Source of the DNA: Hetaerina americana
Taxonomy: Eukaryota > Arthropoda > Insecta > Odonata > Calopterygidae
NCBI GenBank assembly: GCA_022747635.1
Contig: JAKTNV010000027.1
Span: 1,095,501-1,159,500, forward strand
Length of the DNA stretch: 64,000 nt
Direction: 5' to 3'
Both the position numbers and the translations under genes were made by a program. Every line of letters starts with the position of its first letter. Position 1 is the stretch's first letter. The notes under the pieces are model-generated. The model worked only from the letters and a program-made list of their open reading frames with translations. It did not search any database and was not told the origin of the DNA. Shown in pieces: positions 1 to 10,399 of the stretch.

Positions 1-1645
1 GAAAATTCAGGCAACCGTTTACTTCCTTTTCTATAGAAAATTGAATATTGGATTTTAATGAATTTAAGTGGGAGAGGAAATTGTCTAACTGTCTATCTGT
101 CCCGGACCAGACACATAAAACATCGTCCACATACCTGTGCCAGCTAACTACGTTCTTGGTGAGGGGGTGGGGAGAGGAAAATAAGTCCTTTTCGAATGCG
201 TCCATGTAAATATCTGCTAAGACAGGGGACAGGGGAGAGCCCATGGCTAAACCATTGGACTGTTTGTAGAACTGTCCGTTGAAGACGAAATAATTCTGGG
301 AGACGCACAAGGAGAGAAGAAGACACAGTTCATAGGCAATGGGAGTCGAGATGGACTTCCGAAGGAGGATGTCCTGCGCTAGGTTCACGGCTACTTTCGG
401 GTTCACGTTGGTAAAAAGATCTTTTACGTCAAAAGACACTAGAGTGCACTTTTTGTGAATTGTCATTCCCGAGAGCTTGTTCACCAAGTCCACTGAGTTT
501 AACACACTGTACTTCGCAGAAAATTGAGACAAGTCTCTAAATAACACATTGAGTTTTTTCGCTAGCAGGTGGTTGGGGGAAGACACACTTGAAACAACTG
601 GTCTTATCGGAATGTCTTTCTTATGAACTTTCGGGAGTCCGAAAAATCTCGGAGCGGAAGGATTCATTTGGAAAAGTTGAAAAATTTCTGACCATTTAAA
701 CAGTCCCTCACAGGCTTTTAACTCTTTTTTGCACTCTTGTTGGAATTTAGGGGTGGGATCAGAACGAAGGACTTCTAAGCCGTTTGCTTTAATGAAGTCT
801 TCACATTTCTTGACATAACTGCTTTTTTCCATCACCACCACTGCGTTGCCTTTATCGGCTTTTTGTATAATCAGGTCTTTGGCGGCCAAAGTACGTTTTA
901 TAGACCTCAAAGCCGCGTTCTCGGAAGAATAAATTACTTCGTTTCTAATTTGAGAGGCCTTAAGTAACTGCTGTTTAACAACGTGTTTGATAGCACTATT
1001 TTCTTTCCGGAGGGCGACTTCACAGTCCACAGCTAAGTTTACCAAGTCTTTGTCGGAGACAGGGATGTGAGGAATGTGTTTGAGTCCTTTTTCCAATAAT
1101 AACACTTCACTGGGTTTAAAGGAATGTCCTGAAAGATTCACAATTCGTGGTCCAAATTGGTGGGAGTCATGGTCGGGAGAAAAGTCCGATTTCCGAGTAG
1201 GTTTGTCACGTTGTTGAAGTACCTCGAGTTTCCGGTTGATAGTAGCTCTTTTGAGACAAGAGATCTCACTACATTGTTGTCGCACTTTATCATCGAGACA
1301 CAACCACTCAATCCAATTGAGCTCGTGGGTTAGTTCCACATGTAATAACAGTAAATATTCGGAAATAGCGTCCCTTTTTACATACCACTCATGCAGTTCC
1401 CGTTTTAGCCAGGTTTTCTTGGCTACTTCCATGGCGAAGTTTCCTGCTGAAGATCGGGTTTCCTTACAATGGATATTGACGTACTTCGGGAAGATCCCGA
1501 GGGAGACGCAGCGACTGTTGAAGTAGATGTTGAGCGACGCGTTCAGGTATTTGATGGAGAGTCTTCTATACAATATTGCCTTCACTGCGTTACTGGCGCA
1601 CTTGATATAATTCGTTGTCTCAGGACTATATATTCTCTGTCTTCT
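1..1645 (-). CDS. Penelope-like retroelement reverse transcriptase (partial, runs off window)
   Basis: The minus strand is open without a stop from 1645 to the window edge (about 547 codons); the first good ATG is at 1432. Counting from it, the RT shows the finger motif LPKVHKK near residues 260-270, the Penelope-type motif GLAMGSPLSP starting near residue 394, and the catalytic RYVDDVL with its two aspartates at about 436-437. This order is known for Penelope-like element RTs, which are related to telomerase and prime reverse transcription at the target. The N-terminal 250 residues are the basic, helical region usual for the family. The GIY-YIG endonuclease expected after the RT would lie beyond position 1. 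The unbroken frame suggests a fairly young copy. The true start is uncertain because the frame is open upstream of 1432 into the terminal repeat. Confidence 0.93.
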
Positions 1646-1784
1646 TTACAAAATGTACCTGATGATGACGTGCCACGTCGAAACCTAAGTCGTCCGTCGA
1701 ATAAATCTATGTGGAATTACAAAGTTTCTCCTTTCATTATGTTAAGTCGATTCCATGAAGTCACGCCTGAGACAACGAATTATA
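1606..1784. repeat. 19-bp perfect inverted repeat flanking the hammerhead
   Basis: Positions 1606-1624 and 1766-1784 are exact reverse complements (CCTGAGACAACGAATTATA on the right side). The hammerhead lies between them. Opposed terminal-repeat pieces are common in Penelope-like insertions. Confidence 0.8.
1655..1697 (+). ncRNA. hammerhead ribozyme motif in Penelope-like terminal repeat
   Basis: The plus strand reads GTAC, then CTGATGA, then a stem II of GACGT/ACGTC closed by GCC, then GAAA, a two-base-pair stem III (AC/GT, loop CTAA), and the cleavage triplet GTC. These are the conserved core elements of a hammerhead with the very short stem III that is known from Penelope-like elements. 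Stem I is only partly paired (GTAC against GTCC). The motif points opposite to the adjacent RT frame. Activity is inferred, not shown. Confidence 0.8.
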
Positions 1785-1796
1785 GAATAAATATGA

Positions 1797-1892
1797 TGAT
1801 TTTGCATGTGGTTTAATTCTCTTTTACGGGTTGTGAGCTGACACCCACCGCCACACTTCCTTGCGGCGGCTTGCGGGGTATTATGTAGATGT
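1797..1892 (+). mobile_element. LINE-B 3' end (truncated)
   Basis: The segment starts in the LINE-B 3' UTR (TTTTGCATGTGGTTT, CTCTTTTACGGG) and ends with the hairpin CCGCCACAC...GGCGGCTTGCGGGG and TATTATGTAGATGTA. It is only the last 95 bp of the element, the typical outcome of 5' truncation at target-primed reverse transcription. Confidence 0.8.
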
Positions 1893-2306
1893 AATGCATT
1901 TTTAAAACGTCTATGCTTTGTTATATTATCCATTTATCACCTTTCACTCATTTCCTAGGATAGTTAAATTTAAAAAGTTAATATTAAGAGGCACAAAATG
2001 GCGGATTATAATTACGATATACTGCGGGAAACATTTAGGTCAAATATTTTTTGAGAATAGAGTTTTAAAAAAATCAGAGGTGCCCGCCGCAGGGTAAAGG
2101 TGCCGGCAGACCAGGTATGCACGGCTTGCGAAGGGTCAATGTGCCATGCATGATAAGATAATGACTTGTAGTTGCAAACTTTTTCTATGATATATACGGC
2201 GATGAAAAATAATTATGCTTAAATCGTGTTGAATTTGAAAATTATCGCTCTTAATTAAGGATCGTAACTTAACTCTGCAGTAAAAATTTTAACGCATGCG
2301 AGACTA
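1893..2306. other. AT-rich spacer, nothing recognised
   Basis: No coding frame or repeat seen. It ends at the TA target of the mariner that starts at 2307. Confidence 0.6.
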
Positions 2307-3628
2307 CAGGGTTCGTCCGGAAAATAAGTGTACTGAGCTCAGGAAAAAAAATTTATTACACTTTTACATATCTTAAGCTAATATTCCTCAAAATAGGACC
2401 CTTGTGAGTCGATACACTTGTTCCAGCGGCATTCCCATTCCTGGAACGCTCGCGCGAAGACATCATCGGGAACCTCTCGAAGACACGTCGTCACGGCCTC
2501 TTTGACGGCGTCCAAAGTCCCGTATCGCGTTCCTTTCAAACTCCTCTTTATCTTCGGGAACAGAAAGAAGTCCGGTGGTGCCAAGTCCGGGCTGTAGGGC
2601 GGGTGCGGCAGCGTTGCCACGCCGTGCTTGGCCAAGAAGTCCGACACGACAAGCGCGGTGTGAGCCGGCGCCGCGTTGTTATCGTGATGCAGCCGCCAGA
2701 TGTTTTTGATCGCTGGCCGGACGCGGGCGACTCGTTTTCGAAGCCTGTCGAGCACTTGGACGTAAAATGCAGCATTTACAGTTTGTCGTTCAGGTACAAA
2801 TTCGTAGTGGACGACTCCCCTTTTGTCAAAAAAGACAATGAGCATCGCCTTGATCCGAGATTTGCTCATGCGAGCTTTCTTTTGACGGGGTGATGATGGG
2901 GTGTGCCACTCCGCACTTTGTCTCTTCGACTCCGGGTCGTACTCAAAGATCCACGTCTCGTCACCCGAAACAACGTTCTCTAAAAAATGTGGATCATTTT
3001 TGCAGTGATCCGCAAGTTGTGTCGCGATTTCCAAACGATTGAGTCTTTGATCATCACTGAGCACTTTCGGCACCAACTTTGCACAAATTTTTCGCATCTG
3101 TAATTGGTACCTAATAATCTCGTGCAGTATTGTTTTTGGCACATTACACTGCTCTGCTATCATCCGAACACTAAGACGACGATCAGAGTTCAGTACATCG
3201 CGAACTTTTCGCCATTTTCGTCGGTGAGTGTCGTTGATGGGCGTCCAGGCCGTGGTTCGTCGTCGACCTCTTCTCTGCCCTCCACGAACATCTTGTGCCA
3301 CCGAAAGATCATGTTTCTGGACATGGCTGACTCCCCGTAAGCCTGGTTTATTAAACCGACAGTTTCGGTAGACGATTTCCCAAGCTTTACCGCAAACTTG
3401 ATGGAATAACGCTGCTCCAAAAACTTCGGCATCGCGTTCCGTGACGTGGGTCGAGCGTGGAGGTTCGCGTTAACAGAGCTCCTCACTACACCACAGCTCA
3501 GAGCCGACTGCCTTTTTCAGCGTCGCTTGTCAACATACCCCCCTCCAATCGCAGCCCGTCAGAGCGGTGCTGGGCGCGCCTGGAGCGGCGGGAAAAAATC
3601 AGTACATTTATTTTCCGGACGAACCCTG
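2307..3628 (-). mobile_element. mariner transposon 1, near full length
   Basis: The element is 1322 bp with terminal inverted repeats of about 30 bp that begin CAGGGTTCGTCCGGAAAATA at 2307 and end with the complement at 3628. It is flanked by the TA target duplication (2305-2306, 3629-3630), the hallmark of Tc1/mariner insertion. It carries one transposase frame with a single frameshift. A 556-bp internally deleted relative lies at 13621-14176. Confidence 0.95.
2378..3432 (-). pseudogene. mariner transposase, one frameshift
   Basis: This would be a cut-and-paste transposase of about 351 residues, normal for mariner. The N-terminal helix-turn-helix part starts at the ATG at 3432 (MPKFLEQRYSIKF) and contains GRPSTT. 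The frame then shifts near 3203: one base is missing before the codons for VRDVLNSD. The remaining 2378-3301 frame is fully open. Catalytic motifs are present: GDETW (first Asp), HHDNNAAPAH (second Asp) and YSPDLAPPDFFLFP (third Asp). Spacing between the second and third Asp is 36 rather than the mariner-standard 34, because two residues (an extra Asn and Ala) are inserted next to the second Asp. The frameshift makes this copy inactive, but it is otherwise well preserved, suggesting recent activity. Confidence 0.93.
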
Positions 3629-3649
3629 TAGCTGTTCAAAATTAGTTTC

Positions 3650-4573
3650 GGGCATTTTAGTATCATTAATTGAATTTCCCGAGCCACTCCTAGTGGGATC
3701 GAGCCACTTAGAGTAGTTGAGGGGGGGACTCTAAGCTTTGCCGCGAAACTGGTCTCAGTGCTCTCCAAGCTGTTAAAGCGGCAGGATGTCAGTTAGTGTA
3801 AATCCCTGCGCGCCGACCGAGTCACGAAGAAACTGGAATCGACGATCGAGGAACGTTACGCGATTACTAAGTTTTGTGCTAAACTGAAAAAACCTCTCGA
3901 GGAGACAAACAAAATGATTCGTGAGGCTTAAGGGGACTCTGCTATCTCCTAATCACAGGTTTTAAAGTGGTTTAAGGCCTTAACAGAGAGGGCTGGGAAG
4001 AGTTAAACGACGAACAACGCTCCGGGTGGCCGTCAACCAGCAAAACCGACAACAATGTGGCTCATGTTCGACAATTGTTGGACTATGAACGTCGATTGAG
4101 TATCAAGATGGCTGCCAATGAACTGAACTTGTCGTCTAATGTTGTTTTTTGCATTATTACTGAAGATTTAGCAATGAGGAAAGTGTGCGCCGAGCTCGTG
4201 GCCAAGGTGTTCGATGCCACAACGGACTACGAGTCCGCGAGTTCCTGGCCAAACACCAGGTGCCAACGCTTCCCCAACCCCCCTATAGTCCTGACATCGC
4301 CCCAGCAGACTTCTTTTTGTTCTCTCGGATTCAGGTAGCCCTGAAAGGAATCCGTTTTTCGTCCATAGAAGAGATCCAATCAGCCGTGGCGAAGACCTTG
4401 CGAGAGGTCCCCGAAGACGCCTTCCAGGGCGCGGTACCGGTCAAGGCAGAGTCACCGGAAAAAATTCGGTGAGACCTAAGGGCAGTGCTTTGAAGAAGTT
4501 TAAGTGTTTGTGGAAATCTTTTCGAAAAATTACTGTAAAAAAATTAATAGCATTACTTTTGGAATGCACCCTG
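3650..4573 (+). mobile_element. mariner transposon 2, degraded with internal deletion
   Basis: The right end reads GCATTACTTTTGGAATGCAC then CCTG followed by TA, a mariner terminal repeat. Translated pieces show the helix-turn-helix half (IEERYAITKFCAKL at about 3850, GWPSTSKTDNN at about 4030, then RRLSIKMAANEL and RKVCAELVAKVF) and the third-Asp block (LAKHQVPTLPQPPYSPDIAP, ADFFLF) at about 4245-4320. The first- and second-Asp blocks between them are deleted. Stops and shifts break the frame. The left end is degenerate but resembles the small element at 9500-9658. Confidence 0.82.
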
Positions 4574-4689
4574 TACGTATGGAATATTCTTGCATCATGT
4601 ATCAACATACCCTGTATTAGGATAATTGGTGTTCGTTACCGAAATCTTGTCAGTATTGTCCTACTTTAGGTCTCACTTAATTTTAATGT

Positions 4690-4752
4690 TAGATTTATGG
4701 GGTGAAATAACAGCCCCTTGCCGCGCACCCTAGCGGTGCCATAAAAGGCAAA
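4690..4752 (+). mobile_element. LINE-D-like 3' tail hairpin fragment
   Basis: The segment contains CCCCTTGCCGCGCACCCTAG then CGGTG, matching the LINE-D tail pattern (CCCCTGCCACACACCCTAGC then GGTGG). It is short and degraded. Confidence 0.4.
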
Positions 4753-4859
4753 AGCGCTGCTCTTCTAAGGTGCAATCCTCCAGTGGACTTCCCAGCGTGA
4801 ACTAAAGATTTTGAGGTTATGCTATTATGAAATAATTGAACCGCTGATCAGAGCTCATC

Positions 4860-4965
4860 CCCAAGTTGCCAACTAACGCCCTTGAAAGAAATAATTAATT
4901 GTAATGATGGCTGCAATAAAGTTTGATTTTTGGAACCAGTCCCGATACTTATTGTACGGACCCTG
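4860..4965. mobile_element. mariner right-end fragment
   Basis: It ends CCCGATACTTATTGTACGGA then CCCTG followed by TA, the form of a mariner terminal repeat of another subfamily. No transposase frame is left. Confidence 0.4.
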
Positions 4966-4967
4966 TA

Positions 4968-6000
4968 GAGTAGGTTGCTGGATTGTGTTTTGTTAGGAGT
5001 CACAAAATATTTATTTGGTATTTGTGTCCATCCAAAACCTACCTAAACCGGTATATTACGTAATAATAAAAAATAAATACTTCTGTAAATTAATGAATAA
5101 TTATTTTAGCAGTTATCTGTTTCAGGAATGTAACAAAAATTAAAATTTTCTCGTCACTGTGCGATTTCAATTTGTTAGATTTATCAGGAAATGAAAATTA
5201 ATTAGAAAAAACACGTAGCAATGTACTCGGATATACTACACCAATCTGCCAGTGTCTCCTAGGAATACGAATTCACCTTGGGAAAGGCTCGGGGTGTTTC
5301 TTCGAAAATTTACCTTCGGGTTAACAGTACAACAGATTTGAGACGAGTATTCCTGGAAACGGGAAACTCAAGAGAACGCGGACGCCGCTAATGGAAGAGT
5401 CAACTCGTAAACGAATTCCACAAGGAGGTCGCGCATTTTTTTCTAGCGCCAGGTGACGCTCAGGAGATGATTCAAGTTCCTTCGGTCGCAATTAGTGGGG
5501 TATTAGGGAGTTTTTGAGGAGCTGTGATGGGCCAATAAACGCCTCGAAATTAACGCCCCGATGGTGCTAATTGGGCGAGTAGGGCGGTGACCAAAGGGCG
5601 GAGTGTCTTTCTTTCCTGGGGAAGGTGCGGTGGATCGACCCGCGGCGCGCTGCGAAGCGGTCACTGTGTGTCGTTTTCTCTTTTATCCTCTTCGCGGGGA
5701 GGAAAGCCGATTCGCACATTCGCATCGTGTGGGCTCAAGAAATTAACCTAGGCAGACGTCACGAGGATCGAGCGCGAAGTGGCGACTGGTGACCTCACTC
5801 TCGCTCTATTCGGGGGCGTAGTCATGCTCGGGAGGTGAATTTTCAAGTCAACGCTTGGTGAAGATGCTCGATGTTGGGCGGGAGTGGGTATAGTGGGTCT
5901 CCTCCAACATAAATATGTCGCATAGATCATGAAAATCGGGAAAGACATGTAGATACCAGAAGTAGAATACTCAATGACTCCTCCATCCAACGGACAATAC
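4968..6000. other. unassigned region, second half GC-rich
   Basis: 4968-5240 is AT-rich. 5240-5900 is richer in G and C with several CpG but has no convincing frame. Nothing further is recognised. Confidence 0.5.
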
Positions 6001-6004
6001 GGGA

Positions 6005-6592
6005 TAGTACGAGGGTAGGCTGAAAACTAATGCACACATGCTTGTAGACAACAAACAAAACGACTTTCAGAAGCACTCCTGGTGGCATGTGGAAGTAACA
6101 TTCCCCCTCAATACGTATGCGCAGGTTGGAGGTCGTTACATTCATCCAGTGTAATTGGATATGCGGAATCATTAAGACATGTTCTAGTTCTATGTCAACG
6201 CGAATACGTCCGCTGCGTGTTACATCAACAATTATAATTCTTCAGGCTTGCAACCACGGAATTATACTACCCATCGATTTACAGGGGACCTATCAACAGC
6301 ATCGTCACCTTAAACAACCTTTATACCACAATGAATCTCTGTAGGAGTCACTTTTTTAGCTGTTAAAAATTCGAATACAGCACGCTATTTAACTCGCGTT
6401 GACATAACACTAAAACACGTCTCCATAATTCCGCTTCTCGAAATGCCCTGGCTGGATGAAACGACCTCAAATCTGCGCATGCGTGTTGAGGGGGAATGTT
6501 ACTTTCACGTGCCACCATGAGTACCTCTGAAGGTCATTTAGTTAGTGATCTAAAAACATCTGTGCATTAATTTTCAGCATACCCTTGTAGAA
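6005..6592. repeat. foldback element with divergent arms of about 200 bp
   Basis: Left arm 6005-6200 and right arm 6393-6592 are inverted copies. Both contain AACATTCCCCCTCAA (one complemented), a GCATGCGCAG-like block, and GTTGACATA at the inner edge. The spacer of about 190 bp is AT-rich. No protein is encoded. It could be a nonautonomous foldback or MITE-like element; terminal duplications were not resolved. Confidence 0.6.
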
Positions 6593-6609
6593 CAGACTCC
6601 ATGAAACGC

Positions 6610-7605
6610 AGCACTAGTATTGTTGAGAATGCTGGGAAGGGTCTCTTACAATGAATGTCATTGATGTGAATAAAATAAGAGGAGATGACCCATGACGCTT
6701 CTCTGCGGGACGCCGGTGACCACCCTCACGTATTCGGAGCAAATGCCATCATCAATTTTCATTACTCTTTGTTTTCGATCGGATGGAGAGTCGCGAACTC
6801 GATCCACCCCACTCCCTCACGGGAGGGTCTCACCGCAATCATCGCTTCCGCGCCATCCGCAGCTTCCCTTAGTTTTTTTCGGACGCGCAGCTATTCCGAG
6901 TAAATCCCCGAACGAGACCGATTGAATGGCCCACTGCCCGTGACGGAGTCCTTCCCTCAAGGCTTCCTCCCCGCGTGAGAGCCTCGAGGGAACTATCTCA
7001 CGCTCCTCCTTGAGGATTGGCCATGCTGGAACGACGGCGACGGCCACCGGAAGCGATGGACGGTGGTTTTCTCCTCCAGCTCCAGGAGGTAGGGATAGGA
7101 TAATAATAAAATGGCGGAAAAATGGCATTTCGATCATTTCTCCATCCGTGTGCGGGAGGAGATGGTCTTTTGACGATGGCCGGAAACGTAAAAACGTTAC
7201 GGTTTCCCCGGGACTTGTGCGTGAGAAGACGAATCTTTTGATGGGAGAAGGGAATGCCCTCGAGAGCTTTCCTTAAAGGAGCAAGAAGAGGTTTACCTAA
7301 AAGATTTTCCGTTAGGGGCATGTTCTACATAACCAGAGGCCTGTTCATCATTTTAAATTATCCTATGTTGTCTAATATACATCTATATCTACATCTAAAT
7401 TACGGCTGCCGGAGGGGAGGAGATCAAGATGTGCATGTTCATGCGACGGCACAGTTACCCCTTCTTATTTTTCATTTCTGCATAAAATGTCTTTTTTTGG
7501 TGGAGGCCTGTCGTATAAATGTTTTTGGTTCCTTTGTGTTCCATTTTTTTGCATAACAAGCAACTAGTTTATTAGTTGAATTAACTCTTGTTTTGAATTG
7601 GCTCT
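6610..7605. other. unassigned region with short overlapping frames
   Basis: Frames of up to about 107 codons occur on both strands between 6685 and 7556, but they overlap each other and show no domain or repeat of known family. Probably noncoding. Confidence 0.4.
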
Positions 7606-7611
7606 TCCTCC

Positions 7612-7795
7612 AGCATGTGTGGCAGGGGATGCGAGCACCACCAGGTGGGATGGGTAAGTGATAAGGGAGGATATGAGAGATGAAGTGAAATGGGAAACAT
7701 TTTCAGTTAGAAACCTCAAATAACATGCAAATCTGTAAACATCCTGGTGGAATATTTAATTGAAAACAAGAGTTGATTCACCTATATTCACCTCA
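7612..7795 (-). mobile_element. LINE-C 3' UTR copy
   Basis: It begins with GTGTGGCAGGGGATGCGAGC and contains GATAAGGGAGGATATGAGAG, repeated in copies at 30235, 39915, 46960 and 56925. The hairpin side is at the low coordinate, so the element points to minus. Confidence 0.65.
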
Positions 7796-9045
7796 TTGCG
7801 AAAAGCCATTGGGAGGGAGATGAAAACTAATGGAGGAATGTGCCGCGAATTGGCGATGCCTTCTGTAAAACGAATATCTTGTGCTAAACCCTTTTTTTGG
7901 AGCCGTTGGTTCACAGATTTGCCAACCCTACCGTCTATCTAAAGAGTGAAAATACGAGTCTACGAAAATAAGTGTCCCGTAGTCTATTTCAGCCGAAGTA
8001 TAGCCGAATGCACTTTGGGTTTTTATGAAACTGCCTTGAGATAAATCGTCCCGGTGGTCAAAGGCCCTTTAAGGAGGGCCGGCAAGAGGATCACAACAAC
8101 AACAACGCAAGAGGCAATGCAAATTATTTTCAGCTGCGGTAGGCCTTCATAATATCTTAACCATCATCAAGTTGGCGCGACGATTTCTTAAAAAATGTCC
8201 ACAAAAAAGGCACTCCAGCAAACGAAATCCAATGAAACAAGTATTTAATAAACAATGGTCTCAGTTGAGATTCAATCCTCTTTTGGATCCACATTTACGC
8301 ATAGGAAAGTATAAGCATTATTAACCGCTGTTAATTTTTAGAAGAATTAGTTACGAGTACTCGTATTCAGTTGCTAGGTTTTTCTAGGAAACAGGGAGCA
8401 TTTTGATAATTCTGAGGATATAAAAATAATAGCACCCCTACGTTTTTAAAGGACACCGTTTTGCTTGTATTATTAGTGGCCTTCATGTATGCAACTTGGT
8501 GGAGAATGGTTGAATGTGTGGGATTACCAAACGGGGAAATCCTCAATACGATTTCTGTTTCTCAGGAGGTAATGAATTTCGTATGAGCATTATTTTAAAT
8601 TAACTAAGGTGATATATTTGTTGTGATAAAATTGGAGATTGATGCTATAATATGACAAGGAGCTCACAAAGCTTCGCGATAAAATTGCATCGGGCAATGT
8701 TGTTTATGTTGAAAAAACATCTATTTTTAAGGACGATATGGAGGTCATCTTTCTGCGTGAATACCGCGGAAATACAATTCATTATTAATTCACAATGTAA
8801 AACGGAAGGTATGATATTCCAAGGGACTTTAAATGATGAATATTTCTTGATAATGATTTTCCCAAGGATTTGCATGGTCTTGTGCGCTCTCTAATGATGC
8901 ATCGTTGTGAATGCTTTTAACTGCCATGCAAATTACAGACAGCTCACGGATATTAATGATACACGTTCAATTTACATTTTATTTCGCTTGAACCGACCAT
9001 AAATAAACACTATGAACTATAGTTTTTAGGGAAAGTTGAAAAGTT
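7796..9045. other. AT-rich spacer
   Basis: No gene or family recognised. A short CAA run lies near 8094-8105. Frames at 8645-8894 are open on both strands and unconvincing. Confidence 0.5.
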
Positions 9046-9051
9046 TATTTC

Positions 9052-9445
9052 ATCTACATCTTCATTGTACCACGCAAGCCGCAGGAAAAGCGTGTGGCGG
9101 GGGGTGTTAGGTCACCGCCCGTAGTTAAGAAAGGAAAAAAAGCCGCATGCAAAAGCCACAAATTTATACCATCTACAAAAAAAACATGGCATACACTCAT
9201 GCAAGAACAATTACACCCCATACACATGCAAACACTCAAACTACCAACTGACATACACACGCACTTACAAATGTAACTGTTATCTTTGCCATATTTAATT
9301 TTGTTCCGACACGCAAATTAAATGTTTTCAATATTTCTAAAGGGACTTACTCTAATGATTCCTGATTGTTCGAGGGAAAGAATGAGTATTTGCATCTTAT
9401 CTCCCTTATCTGGTCTGATCTACCTAAGTATTGTGGTGCCATTAT
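9052..9445 (-). mobile_element. LINE-B 3' end with RT C-terminal remnant
   Basis: From the low side: a tail with GCGTGTGGCGGGGGGTGTTA, the LINE-B 3' UTR (CATGCAAAAGCCACAAATTT, TACACATGCAAACAC), then the end of the RT frame, which on minus encodes the block RSDQ.REIR and a K-Y-S-F-F-P motif. The frame is broken. Confidence 0.8.
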
Positions 9446-9945
9446 AAAACCGCAAGTAAAACCCACAAATTCATGCCAACCCACGCCTACAAAGTCGTGA
9501 AGCGTGCGTCCCAAAAGTAATGCTATTGAATTTCCCCTGGCGCTCCTATTGGTCGGAGTGGGATCCAACCTCTTGGGGTAGGTGAGGGGGGGGGGTAGAC
9601 GCTAAGCTTTGCCGCGACACCGGTCTCAGTGCTTGCATTACTTTCAAAACGCACCCTGCATATATTCATGCAAAAGCCTTTATAAATTTCACCCATGCAA
9701 ATACATAAACTCTAAACTAATACACAAATGCACCAACGAATACACCTTATGTCTACGCGACGTCTAATCTTGTCCAGACTTGTAAATCGAATGTCTTAAA
9801 ATACTATTTCTATTGTGATTTTGGTTTATAAATATTATGATTCCCGATTTTCCGGGAAAGATTGAGAATTTGTATCTATCTGTACTGGAATCTCTCCCCC
9901 TTATCGTATCTTTGTGGCCTGATCTAACTAAATAAACCTGCCTCC
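9446..9945 (-). mobile_element. LINE-B 3' end, interrupted by a small mariner derivative
   Basis: It repeats the LINE-B 3' UTR and the end of the RT frame without the terminal hairpin. The UTR is split at a TA by the element at 9500-9658. It meets a plus-strand LINE-B copy at about 9958, giving a head-to-head pair. Confidence 0.75.
9500..9658. mobile_element. 159-bp nonautonomous mariner derivative (MITE)
   Basis: The ends are GTGCGTCCCAAAAGTAATGC and the complement-like GCATTACTTTCAAAACGCAC then CCTG, the same type of terminal repeat as the mariner at 3650-4573. The interior (GAATTTCCCC, GCTAAGCTTTGCCGCGA, CGGTCTCAGTGCT) also matches the left end of that mariner. It carries no transposase and probably moved with an enzyme of that subfamily. 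Confidence 0.75.
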
Positions 9946-9957
9946 CTGAGTTTCACG

Positions 9958-10398
9958 ATGACACTGAAGGAATTATGATGGCCCCACATTACTTGGGTGG
10001 ATCAGACCACAATGATAAAATAAAAGAGATAGATTCCAGCACAGATAGATACAAATACTCATTCTTTCCCCGAAAAAACAGAAATCATAATAGTAAGAAA
10101 CCGAAGTCCCTTCAGAAATATTAAAAAAAATTGAATTTACAAGTCGGAAAAAAGTTAAACATTGCAATGATGTTAGGTATCATTTCAGGTGCATGTGTAT
10201 GTTAGTTGGTAGTTTGAGTGTTTGAATGTGTGTTGGGTTTGAGTGTTCTTGCATGAGTGTATGCCATGTTTTGCTTGTGGATGGTATAAATTTGTGTCTT
10301 TTGCATGCGGTTTTTTTTCTTTTCTAAATTACGGGTGGTGTCCTAGCACCCCCCGCCACACGCCCTTGCGGCGGCTTGCGGGGTATTGAGTAGAAATA
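9958..10398 (+). mobile_element. LINE-B 3' end with RT C-terminal remnant
   Basis: It encodes the RT tail (GIMMAPHYLGGSDHNDKIKE, then a DRYKYSFFP block), followed by the LINE-B 3' UTR, the hairpin CCCCGCCACACGCCC...GGCGGCTTGCGGGG and TATTGAGTAGAAATAG. Confidence 0.85.
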
Positions 10399-10399
10399 G

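Larger units (their letters stand above)
1..1796 (-). mobile_element. Penelope-like element, 5' part
   Basis: This stretch holds the RT frame plus an upstream terminal-repeat region with a hammerhead motif on the opposite strand (1655-1697). A perfect 19-bp inverted repeat, CCTGAGACAACGAATTATA and its complement, lies at 1766-1784 and 1606-1624. The region near 1700-1785 aligns by eye with the insertion at 36144-36354, so both carry the same kind of terminal repeat. The right boundary is placed where LINE-B 3' UTR sequence begins. The left part is outside the window. Confidence 0.85.
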
